Both the position numbers and the translations under genes were made by a program. 25,171 nt of DNA from DATJUF01 sp035524095 (GTDB lineage Bacteria > Desulfobacterota > Binatia > Binatales > Binataceae), in assembly GCA_035524095.1 (NCBI GenBank), contig DATKPK010000106.1, positions 1 through 25,171 on the forward strand, in the 5' to 3' direction. Below are positions 15,411-22,971 of the stretch, in pieces. Each line of letters opens with the position of its first letter. Position 1 is the first letter of the stretch. The notes beneath the pieces were generated by a model. It was not told where the DNA came from. It did not search any database and saw only the letters and a list, made by a program, of their open reading frames with translations.

Positions 15411-16994
15411 ATGAAAATCTGTCCGCGCTGCGGCAAGACTTTCCCTGACAGTGAACGCTTTTGCGAGACTGACGGAACTGCGCTGGTAACCTCAGGCGGC
15501 GCGGGGCGTCAGACGGCAGCGACGCCGGAAGCTGCTGCGGGATTAGGCGGCGGAATCTGTCCGGAATGCGGCGGCCGTACGGAGCCCGGCGAGACGATCT
15601 GTAACTTTTGCGGAACGCGGCTGGGGCCTGAGACCAGCGCGGCACCAGCGTCGGCGGGCACAGCTTATACGGGTGGACCTGGCGGGCAGGGGCAGACGGC
15701 AAACCCCGAAGATTACGTTCCTGCGCACGACCGCGTCACCGCTTTCGGCCAGGACCCGAATTTCGGCGCTCCACCAGACTACGATCAAGCTCAATACGAT
15801 GAGCCTCCGCGGCGCGGAATCATCGGCGCGCTCGGTTATATCGCGGCGGCGGTTATTGCGCTGGCAGCCGGTGCGGGCCTGGCAGTTTATCTGAGTACCC
15901 GGCATGAGGCTCCGCCTCCGGTAGCGCAAGCTTCGGCGAGTCCGTCGCCGTCGGTAGCGGAAGTTCCGTCGGGACCCTTAGCTGAGCTCGCGCGCAACAT
16001 GCAGATTCAAGTAAAAGGGCCGGACCTGGCCGCGGCCTTGCAACGTGATCCCGGGTCGGCGCGGACCGTATTCGAGAATAACAAGGCGGGATTGCTCAAT
16101 ACTTACAAAGCAGCGCTGGCGACCGATTCGTCGCTCCATGATGGAATGGTGGTGCGGCTGAGCGTAAACCCTGACGGAACGGTCGCAAGCGGCGGGGTAA
16201 TTACGTCGACGGCGACAAATCCGAGCCTTGACGCCGAAGTCGTGAGCACGATGAGCGGGTGGAAATTTCCGCCGGTGAGTGGCGGTGGTCCGGTGAACGT
16301 CGATTATCCGGTTATCTTCGCGGCCACTTCCACCGATATGGCCTCGATTGAATCCGATCTGAATACAAAGCTGGCGAGCGTCGGACCGAATGAGGTTCCG
16401 GAGTATACTTCGGCGCCGATGCCCGCGGCGACGCCGGCGGCCGTCGCTGCGTTGCCGCCCCCAGCGCCGGCATTACCGCCGCCTCCTCCAGTTCCAGCAG
16501 CAGCGCCACCGCCGGTAGCTTCGCGCCATACGCGCGGCCATACACGACATCGTGCGACGGAGGCGCGACCGAAGCCGTCATTAACAGAGGAAGTGATGGC
16601 GGCATTGCGGGCGAACCGGCGAACGCGGCGAGTGCAGGCGTATGCTGGTTACGGCGGGACGGTGACCTTGACCGGCAGCGTTTTTGACGAGAGGGACAAG
16701 GCCTTTGCTGAACGAACCGTCCGCAACGTCAGCGGTGTGACTTCGGTGATCGACAACGTGACTGTGCAGACGGCGCAATGGACAGTCAATCAGGATCGGA
16801 TCCAGCGGGAACTGCAGAACGCTGGGCTTACGGGAGTGACGGTGCGGGTGATCGGCAGCGACGCTTACCTCGATGGTCAAGTAAAAACTAACCTGGATAA
16901 GGAGCGCGCGGTTACTATCACGATGTCCGCGGCGCCGGTTCAGGTGAGGGGCAATCTAATCCGTGTGGTTCCCGGTAATATTTTTGGCTTTTAA
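15411..16994 (+). CDS. Zinc-ribbon / transmembrane / AgmX-like / double-BON fusion protein
   Basis: 527 residues with an unusual domain order. Cytoplasmic zinc ribbons come first: Cys4, Cys7 and Cys18 with Asp21 (CPRCG...FCETDG), then a four-cysteine ribbon at 50, 53, 64 and 67. A Pro/Gly-rich stretch leads to one membrane span (about 137-161). The periplasmic part has an AgmX/PglI or TonB-C-like domain (about 195-305; VVRLSVNPDGTVASGGV and WKFPPVSGGGPVNVDYP), a Pro-rich spacer (337-372), a basic His/Arg patch and two BON-like domains (389-453 and 456-525). BON domains usually bind lipid or anionic surfaces. The protein may link the inner membrane to the outer envelope. GGAGG lies about 13 bases before the ATG, rather far. 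It is probably transcribed alone. The domain calls are by eye and the second BON is weaker. Confidence 0.82.
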   Translation: MKICPRCGKTFPDSERFCETDGTALVTSGGAGRQTAATPEAAAGLGGGICPECGGRTEPGETICNFCGTRLGPETSAAPASAGTAYTGGPGGQGQTANPEDYVPAHDRVTAFGQDPNFGAPPDYDQAQYDEPPRRGIIGALGYIAAAVIALAAGAGLAVYLSTRHEAPPPVAQASASPSPSVAEVPSGPLAELARNMQIQVKGPDLAAALQRDPGSARTVFENNKAGLLNTYKAALATDSSLHDGMVVRLSVNPDGTVASGGVITSTATNPSLDAEVVSTMSGWKFPPVSGGGPVNVDYPVIFAATSTDMASIESDLNTKLASVGPNEVPEYTSAPMPAATPAAVAALPPPAPALPPPPPVPAAAPPPVASRHTRGHTRHRATEARPKPSLTEEVMAALRANRRTRRVQAYAGYGGTVTLTGSVFDERDKAFAERTVRNVSGVTSVIDNVTVQTAQWTVNQDRIQRELQNAGLTGVTVRVIGSDAYLDGQVKTNLDKERAVTITMSAAPVQVRGNLIRVVPGNIFGF

Positions 16995-17011
16995 CTAATG
17001 CCGGAAGATAG

Positions 17012-17043
17012 ATCGGGCGAGGGGTCACCGGAACCGATTTTTT
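17012..17043 (+). terminator. Candidate intrinsic terminator
   Basis: ATCGG (17012-17016) pairs with CCGAT (17034-17038), with further GGT/ACC pairing inside, and the stem runs directly into TTTTTT (17038-17043). It starts about 20 bases after the zinc-ribbon/BON stop. The stem is short, so this is moderate at best. Confidence 0.45.
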
Positions 17044-17158
17044 GTCATTGGGCCCTATTTGCCTATGGATCGCTGTTGACATTGCGCTGTGGCAATGGCT
17101 ATATGACCTGAAGAGGCTCACCCGTTCGTCCTTTCCTTCAGAGAGGTTCTCATCGCAA

Positions 17159-17488
17159 ATGGCTGACGCGCCAACGTCCTGCAAAGAGGCTTTCGAGCAA
17201 TCCCCAAGCCGGTTTAACAAAGAGGCGGCAAAGGGTTTGTCCGCGGTCTATCAATTTGATCTTTCAGGCGATGGCGGCGGCAAGTGGCATATCGTCATTA
17301 ACAATGATCAATGCAATGTGAGTGAAGGGGCTCATCCTTCGCCGAACATCACGATCTCGATGGCGGCTAAAGATTACCTCGACATGCTGGGTGGAAAGCT
17401 CAACGGCCAGATGGCTTTCATGACCGGCAAGCTACGAATCGCGGGCGATTTGGGTCTGGCGCTCAAGTTGCAAAGTCTTTTCAACTAA
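17159..17488 (+). CDS. Stand-alone SCP2 sterol-carrier domain protein
   Basis: A 109-residue SCP2 domain, a small hydrophobic-tunnel fold that binds lipids, fatty acyl-CoA or sterol-like molecules. The typical pattern is present: AVYQFDLSGDGGGKWHIVIN (29-48), then the acidic turn SPNITISMAAKDYLDMLGGK (61-80), then NGQMAFMTGKLRIAGDLGLA (82-101) with the conserved GKLRIxGD. The ATG at 17159 is the natural start for the family. The longer open frame from 17042 would add a non-family N-terminus and overlap the terminator. GAGAGG lies about 12 bases upstream. No signal peptide is seen, so it is cytoplasmic. It may serve fatty-acid or lipid metabolism; the neighbours do not narrow this. Confidence 0.88.
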   Translation: MADAPTSCKEAFEQSPSRFNKEAAKGLSAVYQFDLSGDGGGKWHIVINNDQCNVSEGAHPSPNITISMAAKDYLDMLGGKLNGQMAFMTGKLRIAGDLGLALKLQSLFN

Positions 17489-17831
17489 CGCTATAAGGCT
17501 GGCCATGTCCGCAGTGATTACTTGTTGAAGCCCTCAGGGCCTGGATTGATCGATTAGAACCCGCCCGAAAAGTTTTAGCCAGAGCGCAACTCAGCATAGC
17601 GACGCACGATATTCCCGAAAGGGCATAAGGACTCGGAGCGGAGAAGCTGCGATGTCATTCGGAATGTTAACTTGGCGCCAGCGATTGGCGCGCCAAAGCG
17701 GTACAACGGCAAGGCTTAATAGCCGATAGACCGTGATCGGCTGAAACCTCACCGTCCGATTTGCAAAGAATTTTCAAAAGTATTAACAGCGAGACGAAAC
17801 TTGGATCCGCGAGGATCATGAAAGGACTCCG
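17489..17831. other. 343-base spacer with stacked palindromes
   Basis: No convincing gene is seen. The spacer contains TGGCGCCA (17673-17680) and TTGGCGCGCCAA (17685-17696), two palindromes with the same GGCGC core 12 bases apart. An inverted pair AGCCGAT/ATCGGCT (17721-17727, 17736-17742) follows. A 25-codon frame (17652-17729) after GGAG overlaps these and is not called. The region probably holds the promoter and an operator of the following 94-residue gene. Confidence 0.45.
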
Positions 17832-18116
17832 ATGAGTGGCCAAGGAAACAACGAGGAATTAGTGAACGAACAACAGACCGAAAACATGAATGATCGAGAT
17901 GGCGAAGCAGTAGCCTCGAAGCTGTCGAAGGAATTGAGTAACTGGCGCCGGCGACGGACCTCAGGCCGGCCCCATCGGTTTGACTCCAACAATAGCAATG
18001 GAAGCTTCCAAGCGGACGCGGCCCGCACGATCAAGGTGCGCGGACATGAGACTCTGGTGATTCGCAAGCCGAAGTTGAGCGGTAAACCTTCAATGACGCC
18101 CGACCAGAATCGTTAG
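17832..18116 (+). CDS. Unknown polar, basic 94-residue protein
   Basis: This ATG frame follows AAAGGA with seven bases between, a good ribosome site. The product is polar throughout. An acidic, Asn/Glu/Gln-rich start (about 1-30) is followed by a strongly basic segment SNWRRRRTSGRPHRF (36-50) and a C-terminal half with TIKVRGHETLVIRKPK. No membrane span or signal peptide is seen. I recognise no family; the Arg cluster suggests contact with nucleic acid or anionic lipid. It precedes the stress-like run but is separated from it by about 490 bases. Codon use looks like the neighbouring genes. Confidence 0.6.
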   Translation: MSGQGNNEELVNEQQTENMNDRDGEAVASKLSKELSNWRRRRTSGRPHRFDSNNSNGSFQADAARTIKVRGHETLVIRKPKLSGKPSMTPDQNR

Positions 18117-18606
18117 ATCCACCTTCCGTTCGCGAGACACGAGGCGCAGCCTATCCGGCTGTGAACGTGTAGTCATTCAGTATTGCTCGTTACGACTGGG
18201 TAACAATTGGCCTTGAGGCGAGGCTAGGTACAAACTTGTGCCGCCGGCTTCTCTATCCTTGGCAGAAGAGTGTAGCAAGGCGCTCATCGCCGATTAGGGT
18301 GCCCGGTTCTCGCCCTGAATCTATGTAGCAGCTCCTTTCAATCCGGTTGAATCTATCTATTCCTTAAGCCATCGCTGCTGAAGCGGAAAAAATTACCGCT
18401 TGGCGCAAAGCGACGGCAGTTGTGCGCATGAAATAGCTGTATTTGCGCATCCCACTAGTACTGGCCTGAGGGTTGCAGTCTTCACTCAGTAGTTGATTGA
18501 AGCCAGAGCGACTGAGTGATGGCTATCGAGAAATAGCAAATTACCCGGCACTGCTGGAGGCAATCGCTAAGTTGCGGGTCAACACTGATCCGCCAAGGAG
18601 CGAGCC
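18117..18606. other. 490-base spacer with inverted repeats before the stress-like run
   Basis: No gene is recognised. AAGCGG (18381-18386) and CCGCTT (18396-18401) flank an A/T-rich centre. TCACTCAGT (18482-18490) and ACTGAGTGA (18511-18519) are perfect inverted copies 20 bases apart, ending 87 bases before the next start. The spacer is long enough for a complex promoter or a small RNA, but nothing can be named. Confidence 0.45.
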
Positions 18607-18687
18607 ATGGGATATATCGTCGCGTGGGCATTGGGCGTGCCGGTGACCGTGCTGGTCGTCTGGTTCCTGATTAGAAACGTGCTGTAG
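18607..18687 (+). CDS. Tiny membrane protein, 26 residues
   Basis: A textbook AAGGAG sits seven bases before the ATG. The 26-residue product is essentially one membrane helix (MGYIVAWALGVPVTVLVVWF) with a C-terminal LIRNVL. Similar very short GYIxAWxLGVP peptides occur next to stress genes in other bacteria, from memory and without a named function. It leads the CsbD/SH3-like/BON run and is separated from csbD by 86 bases containing a tight hairpin. It is too short for most gene finders but the ribosome site is convincing. Confidence 0.65.
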   Translation: MGYIVAWALGVPVTVLVVWFLIRNVL

Positions 18688-18688
18688 G

Positions 18689-18706
18689 CGGCAGCAATCG
18701 CTGCCG
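18689..18706 (+). terminator. Tight hairpin after the tiny membrane protein
   Basis: CGGCAGC (18689-18695), loop AATC, GCTGCCG (18700-18706) is a perfect 7-bp stem directly after the stop codon. No T-run follows. It may stabilise or attenuate the message between the tiny ORF and csbD. Confidence 0.45.
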
Positions 18707-18773
18707 ATAACAGATAGTCAATCGCGAACAGAGTAGCACCATATCGGTGCATCAGCGGAAAGGAGATTCGATC

Positions 18774-18947
18774 ATGAGTGGTAAAGCAGAAGAGATCAAA
18801 GGACGAGTAAAAGAAGCCGCGGGCGTTATGACTAATGACGAGCGGTTGAAGCAGGAAGGCAAAATCGATCAAGCCTCGGGCAAGGTCAAGCAGGCTGCGG
18901 AACACGTGATCGACAAAGCGCGGGACGCCGCGAAGGGCAACGCCTGA
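18774..18947 (+). CDS. CsbD family stress-response protein
   Basis: 57 residues with the complete CsbD pattern: KAEEIKGRVKEAAGVMTND at the start, then LKQEGKIDQASGKVKQAA and a charged helical tail. CsbD-like proteins are small, abundant, general-stress-induced cytoplasmic proteins of unknown mechanism. GGAAAGGAG lies nine bases before the ATG at 18774; the longer frame from 18747 has no ribosome site. Its neighbours, a tiny membrane peptide upstream and secreted SH3-like and BON proteins downstream, suggest shared stress induction, although each gene has its own leader and ribosome site. Confidence 0.9.
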   Translation: MSGKAEEIKGRVKEAAGVMTNDERLKQEGKIDQASGKVKQAAEHVIDKARDAAKGNA

Positions 18948-19008
18948 GTAAAGCCTGAGTGCGTTTGGTTGCAATCGCTGCCGGGTGAACGGCCGAATTG
19001 CAGTTGGG

Positions 19009-19041
19009 CAGCGGCGGGTCACTAAGGTGGCGCCGCCGCTG
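19009..19041 (+). terminator. G/C-rich hairpin after csbD
   Basis: CAGCGGCGG (19009-19017) and CCGCCGCTG (19033-19041) form a perfect 9-bp stem with a 15-base loop, about 60 bases past csbD. No U-tract follows, so it is a probable transcript end but not a proven intrinsic terminator. Confidence 0.45.
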
Positions 19042-19154
19042 TCATTGATGAGATCGGGAGTCACAACTGACTAATGCTAGTAAGCAAGTCAGATGGCGCG
19101 CTCGCACTATAAGCTGAAGAATTCGTTAATCGAGATAAGGCGGGAGGATTTAGA

Positions 19155-19514
19155 ATGAAAACAATAAAGACATTAATGACGTCTATTATGATAGGCAGTG
19201 CCGCAACAATTGGATTTGCCGCGTGTAATTCAGCGACGGCGATTGTGCCGCATAAGCTGGTAGCTACTTCGGGACAAGACACGGTTCCGATGTACCCGGA
19301 CGAGCAAACTTTCCTCAAAGTATCGCATTCGTCTCAGGAAGGTGGAGTCACCGGAATGGTCGGCGACGTACAGAAGAACTTTACCGCAAAGCGGATCGAG
19401 GACCAGACGCCTGTGAAGGTTTTATCGAGCGACAGTAATGGCAGCGAAGTAGAAATTACCCAGGGGCCGATGAACGGCCAGGCGGGTTTCGTCGCTAATC
19501 AGAATGTAGATTAA
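19155..19514 (+). CDS. Secreted SH3-like domain protein of unknown function
   Basis: 119 residues. The N-terminus MKTIKTLMTSIMIGSAATIG is a signal peptide ending near GFAACNSATA. The cysteine there is preceded by FAA rather than a good lipobox, so lipidation is only possible. The mature part has a short beta-rich segment VKVLSSDSNGSEVEITQGPM followed by NGQAGFVANQNV, the spacing of a bacterial SH3-like domain, which often binds peptidoglycan or protein. A GGGAGGA ribosome site precedes the ATG. It lies between csbD and the secreted BON gene, consistent with an envelope-stress role. Confidence 0.7.
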   Translation: MKTIKTLMTSIMIGSAATIGFAACNSATAIVPHKLVATSGQDTVPMYPDEQTFLKVSHSSQEGGVTGMVGDVQKNFTAKRIEDQTPVKVLSSDSNGSEVEITQGPMNGQAGFVANQNVD

Positions 19515-19667
19515 TTGCCTGAGATTTCCAAAGAGACTGACTAGTGTTGGCGAATCAATGGTCTAATCGAGCGGTGTAGTCACTGGTATGCCGATTGCTG
19601 CCTTTGATGATCATGCAGTCGAGGTGGCAATAAACTCACCGCCCGCAATTTACCAAGGAGTAGAGTA

Positions 19668-20159
19668 ATGAAAAGTAAACTTCGCAATAGCCTGATTATT
19701 CCCGCAGCAGTCCTGAGTACGATGCTCGCGATCCCCGCATTCGCACAGACTGGCATGCCGCATTCGGCAGATAATACCACGAATCCGAACGCACAGAATG
19801 CGACGAATCCCGATGCCCAAGTACCGCCGCAGGCACCAGGGACCGCGGTCGGCGGTGCGCAACCTGCGGCCCCGGCCGATCAAGCGGATAGCAACAACCC
19901 GAGCACCGGCAGCAGCAATAGTTTCACGACTGCCGTGAAGGATACCGACATTACCGCCAAAGTGATGTACGGGTTGCATGAGAACGACGCGACCAGTGGC
20001 GCGGACATTCACGTGACTACCAACAATGGGATCGTCACGCTTTACGGCCGGGTGAAGAAGCATCATCAGGCAATGGAGGCCGTGAACGTTGCCAAGAGCA
20101 CGGCGGGGGTCCGCGAAGTAGTTAACCAGCTTGCGGTAGCGAAGGACGTCAACGGCTAA
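19668..20159 (+). CDS. Periplasmic BON-domain protein (OsmY-like)
   Basis: 163 residues. A clean signal peptide (1-26, cut after AFA) is followed by a low-complexity linker rich in Asn, Ala, Pro and Gln with NTTNPNAQ/NATNPDAQ near-repeats (about 35-85). One BON domain follows (about 88-160): DTDITAKVMYGL, NNGIVTLYGRV and AKSTAGVREVVNQLAV. BON proteins such as OsmY are periplasmic, osmotically induced and bind lipid or protein. GGAG precedes the ATG at good spacing. A strong intrinsic terminator follows, so it ends the stress-like run. The window has a second BON-containing protein at 15411-16994. Confidence 0.88.
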   Translation: MKSKLRNSLIIPAAVLSTMLAIPAFAQTGMPHSADNTTNPNAQNATNPDAQVPPQAPGTAVGGAQPAAPADQADSNNPSTGSSNSFTTAVKDTDITAKVMYGLHENDATSGADIHVTTNNGIVTLYGRVKKHHQAMEAVNVAKSTAGVREVVNQLAVAKDVNG

Positions 20160-20211
20160 TGGTCGAGGAGTGCCGGCGGGGCAGCTCGCAGGCGTAGCGG
20201 ACAAAGGGGTA

Positions 20212-20244
20212 AACGGGCCGCCGTAAATAACGGCGGTCCGTTTT
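20212..20244 (+). terminator. Strong intrinsic terminator
   Basis: The left arm (20213-20224, ACGGGCCGCCGT-like) and right arm (20230-20241) form a 12-bp stem with a single G-T pair and a five-base AAATA loop, followed by TTTT (20241-20244). It lies about 50 bases after the BON stop. Confidence 0.85.
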
Positions 20245-20610
20245 GTCGTTTGCGGGGGCGGGCAGAGGCGGTCTCGCGAGGGAATCTGGTGCGCGAGAAC
20301 CGAAACATACCGGCAGCAGATTGGCACGTGAAACGGACAACGGGCGTCCAGTCGCAATGCCCCTATCGGTCAATCGATCTGGAGCTGATGCACCGGCTTC
20401 CGGCGGACGCCAGCGGATGTATAGAATCGCGAAAAGCGAAGAGCAAATTCGGGCTGGGGGCAATCCGAGCGACGGTGGGATACGTTAGAATACTGCCGAA
20501 CCAGCGGATTCGGAATTGCCTAGCGGAACGCATTTCACGGACAATCAGCAACGAGAGGCCGCCAACCGAATTGCAATGCAGTAGCTCGAGAACCGGGGCA
20601 GGTAAGAACA
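20245..20610. other. Spacer of about 365 bases, no supported gene
   Basis: Two overlapping open frames (20243-20488 and 20250-20621) lack ribosome sites and recognisable sequence, and the second runs into the dehydrogenase gene. TAGAAT (20486-20491) resembles a -10 box but has no matching -35. The promoter of the dehydrogenase is probably within this stretch. Confidence 0.4.
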
Positions 20611-21498
20611 ATGACGAATGAAGCTGGATTTATCGGTATCGGGGCGATGGGTTTACCGATCGCATCTAATCTGGCGGCCGCCGGAACGATGCTGCGGATC
20701 TATAATCGGACCGCGTCGAAAATGGAGCCGTTGGTGGCTAGGGGCGCGGCTCGCGCGGCAAGCGCATCTGACGCGGCGCTCCCAGGCGGGATCGTTTTCA
20801 CGATGCTCGCTGATGATAATGCGGTGCGGAGCGTTACCCAGGGTGAGAATGGTTTGGCGGCGCGGCTCGCACCCGGCGGCATTCATGTTTCGATGAGCAC
20901 GATCGCGCCTTCCACGGCACGGGAGTTGGCCGAATACCACGCCGAACGTGGCAGTATTTATCTGGCCTCGCCGGTATTTGGACGACCCGAGAATGCTGAG
21001 AAAAAGCAGTTAGTCGTATGCGTTTCCGGCACTGCGGCGGCGAAGGAACGCGTACGGCCGATGCAAGAAGCGATAGGGCGTGCGATTTTCGATTTTGGTG
21101 AGGCGCCGGACGCGGCTAATGTCGCGAAGCTGGCCGGCAATTTCATGATCGGAGCTGCGATCGAGGCGATGGCCGAAGCATTTACGATGGCAGAGAAAAG
21201 CGGCGTCGACCGGCTCAAGGTGGCGCAGATGCTGACGCAGACGCTATTCGCAAGCCCGGTCTATCAGAATTACGGGGCGATGGTGGCGGAAAAGCGCCAT
21301 CAGCCGGCTGGGTTCAAGTTGCAGCTGGGGCTTAAAGATTTCGAGCTCGTGCTGAAAACTGCGAGTGAGACGCGCTCGCCGATGCCGCTCGCTAGCCTTG
21401 TGCGAGATCGCCTAGTCGCCGCGCTGGCCCATCGGCGTGATGAGCTGGACTGGTCGGGGCTGGCGCTGGGCGCGCTGGACGACGCGGGAATCAAATGA
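20611..21498 (+). CDS. NAD(P)-dependent beta-hydroxyacid dehydrogenase (3-hydroxyisobutyrate dehydrogenase family)
   Basis: A 295-residue cytoplasmic oxidoreductase. The N-terminal Rossmann motif GFIGIGAMGLPIASNLAAAG (6-25) is diagnostic, and NRTASKM after the second strand suggests preference for NADPH. The substrate-side motif reads ASPVFGRPENAEKKQL (119-134), as in the GLYR/imine-reductase-like branch rather than the DAPVSGG of classic 3-hydroxyisobutyrate dehydrogenase. The catalytic lysine is Lys173 in NVAKLAGNF with Asn177. It ends with GLKDFELVLKTA and SPMPLASLVRDR, as expected. The substrate is probably a small hydroxy or semialdehyde acid and cannot be named. It starts 370 bases after a terminator and has its own leader. 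Confidence 0.88.
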   Translation: MTNEAGFIGIGAMGLPIASNLAAAGTMLRIYNRTASKMEPLVARGAARAASASDAALPGGIVFTMLADDNAVRSVTQGENGLAARLAPGGIHVSMSTIAPSTARELAEYHAERGSIYLASPVFGRPENAEKKQLVVCVSGTAAAKERVRPMQEAIGRAIFDFGEAPDAANVAKLAGNFMIGAAIEAMAEAFTMAEKSGVDRLKVAQMLTQTLFASPVYQNYGAMVAEKRHQPAGFKLQLGLKDFELVLKTASETRSPMPLASLVRDRLVAALAHRRDELDWSGLALGALDDAGIK

Positions 21499-21548
21499 TG
21501 GGTTGCTCGTGAAGCACACGACAATGCGTGACAGCTTTGGCGCACGCT

Positions 21549-21577
21549 TTGACAAATTATAGTGACTCTAAATGTGA
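21549..21577 (+). promoter_or_regulatory. Weak sigma70-like promoter candidate for the MoxR operon
   Basis: TTGACA (21549-21554) is a perfect -35 box in an A/T-rich patch. The -10 is poor (ATGTGA at 17-base spacing). It lies about 70-100 bases before the GTG start of the first operon gene. Confidence 0.3.
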
Positions 21578-21648
21578 TTGTCTGATCGTGAAACGTTAAC
21601 TATTGTTAGCCAACGCGCTGAATACTGGAGCGCGGATCGAACAACCAA

Positions 21649-22971
21649 GTGGCGGAAGCGAGCCGAGACGAACAAAAGCTCTGGCTGATCTTGTTCCAGA
21701 TCAAGGCGATCAGAGCGCGCCTTAATTCGCTGGCGGTCCAGCGTGGATTGTTTTGGACGCTGGCGCTGGGAATCGGGGCGGCGGCGGGTATCGTCGGGGC
21801 GGCGCTGACCCTGGGTCCGCTGTCATTTCTGACGATCGCAATAATCCTGGGAACGGCCGCAATTCTCGGCAGTTGTATCGCAGCGCGATCGGCGTGGCAG
21901 ATGCGCGCGAGCCCGGCACGGGCGGCGGCAATCGCAGACAGTAGGGCCGATCTGAAGGGGCGGCTCGCAACCGTCCATTCGCTGGCTCCAACCGATCATC
22001 GCTCTTTCCTGTGGCCCTACCTAATCGAAGATACTTATGGTGCGCGCGAGAGCTTTGAACCGTCGCGAGTCGAGCCGCGATGGCTTTCACGATCGTTCTG
22101 GGCCTTGCTGGGGGCGATCTTGCTGGCGGTCCTGCTGTTCGAGGGCGCTCTGGCCGATCGGACACGAGGCGTGGTCGTGGCGGGCGGTGGTCTCGCGCCG
22201 GGAGCAGTGACGGCTGACATCAACAATCTTGATATCCGTCCGGCCGATCCGTCTTTATCACCCAATGCAGAGATTTACGCTGATCCGGCGACGCTGAAAA
22301 GGTTGCAGGATCGTATCGCGCAGCAGAACGCTGCAAATGGTTCGCTATCCAAGCTGGTAGATAAGGCGCGAAGTTTCGCCGATGCGATTCAAAACGATAT
22401 CGCTGGACGGCCGCGAGATAATCAGCCGCCGGTACAGATGCGCCTGACGGATAAGAGCGGCAAGCCGGACGACGGGAGTACTGGCGCTCAGGGCAAACCG
22501 CCGAATGCGAATGCGCAAGCCAATGCGCATAGCAGCGGGGGCGGCGCGACTAAGGATAATCAGGGTAACGGCCAGAATCAGACGCCGCCTGTGGGATCGG
22601 CGGCGCCGAACAGCGGCCTGGCGGCGAATCCTGGAAAGCCAGGGTCGCAGAATCCCGCCGATACGCAAAACGGACAGCCGCCCGATACCTCGCTGGCGGA
22701 TGGCGAAGGGCAGGGCTCCGATCACGGTTCGGGCAGCGATCCGTCGAGTCTGTTCGGTGAACCAAGCGCGCAGCAGCTTGGCGCGGACAATTTCAAAATT
22801 GCGATAGATGCAGTTCCTTCAACTGAAGCCTCGGGACCGGGTAGTCCAGGTTACCTGCCGCCCAAAGTACGTGCGCCGATAAATACCACGCAATACCCTG
22901 ACGAGCCGTTGGCGCGGGCCTCGATACCGGAAGCCGACCAGACGACGATCAAGCGGGTGTTTGAACGATGA
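21649..22971 (+). CDS. Unknown three-span membrane protein leading the MoxR operon
   Basis: 440 residues from a GTG. The N-terminal third is helical with a hairpin of two spans (about 34-54 and 58-79), a cytoplasmic or periplasmic domain, then a third span (about 149-166, FWALLGAILLAVLLFEG). A coiled or helical segment (about 215-240) precedes a long low-complexity tract rich in Gly, Asn, Gln, Pro and Ser (about 250-360). A conserved-looking end reads QYPDEPLARASIPEADQTTI. The TGA overlaps the MoxR ATG (ATGA), so the two are translationally coupled. Membrane partners of this general layout accompany MoxR/DUF58/BatA genes in Acidobacteria-like genomes, but I cannot name the family. The ribosome site is weak. 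Confidence 0.75.
   Translation: MAEASRDEQKLWLILFQIKAIRARLNSLAVQRGLFWTLALGIGAAAGIVGAALTLGPLSFLTIAIILGTAAILGSCIAARSAWQMRASPARAAAIADSRADLKGRLATVHSLAPTDHRSFLWPYLIEDTYGARESFEPSRVEPRWLSRSFWALLGAILLAVLLFEGALADRTRGVVVAGGGLAPGAVTADINNLDIRPADPSLSPNAEIYADPATLKRLQDRIAQQNAANGSLSKLVDKARSFADAIQNDIAGRPRDNQPPVQMRLTDKSGKPDDGSTGAQGKPPNANAQANAHSSGGGATKDNQGNGQNQTPPVGSAAPNSGLAANPGKPGSQNPADTQNGQPPDTSLADGEGQGSDHGSGSDPSSLFGEPSAQQLGADNFKIAIDAVPSTEASGPGSPGYLPPKVRAPINTTQYPDEPLARASIPEADQTTIKRVFER

Noticed and set aside
17652..17729. 25-codon plus-strand frame after GGAG
   Set aside because: It overlaps two palindromes and a hairpin and has no recognisable sequence. It is more likely leader DNA.
19155..19514. Lipoprotein call for the SH3-like protein
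   Set aside because: The residues before Cys are FAA, a poor lipobox. A normal signal peptide is at least as likely.
20250..20621. 123-codon plus-strand frame
   Set aside because: It has no ribosome site, a basic mixed composition and overlaps the dehydrogenase start.
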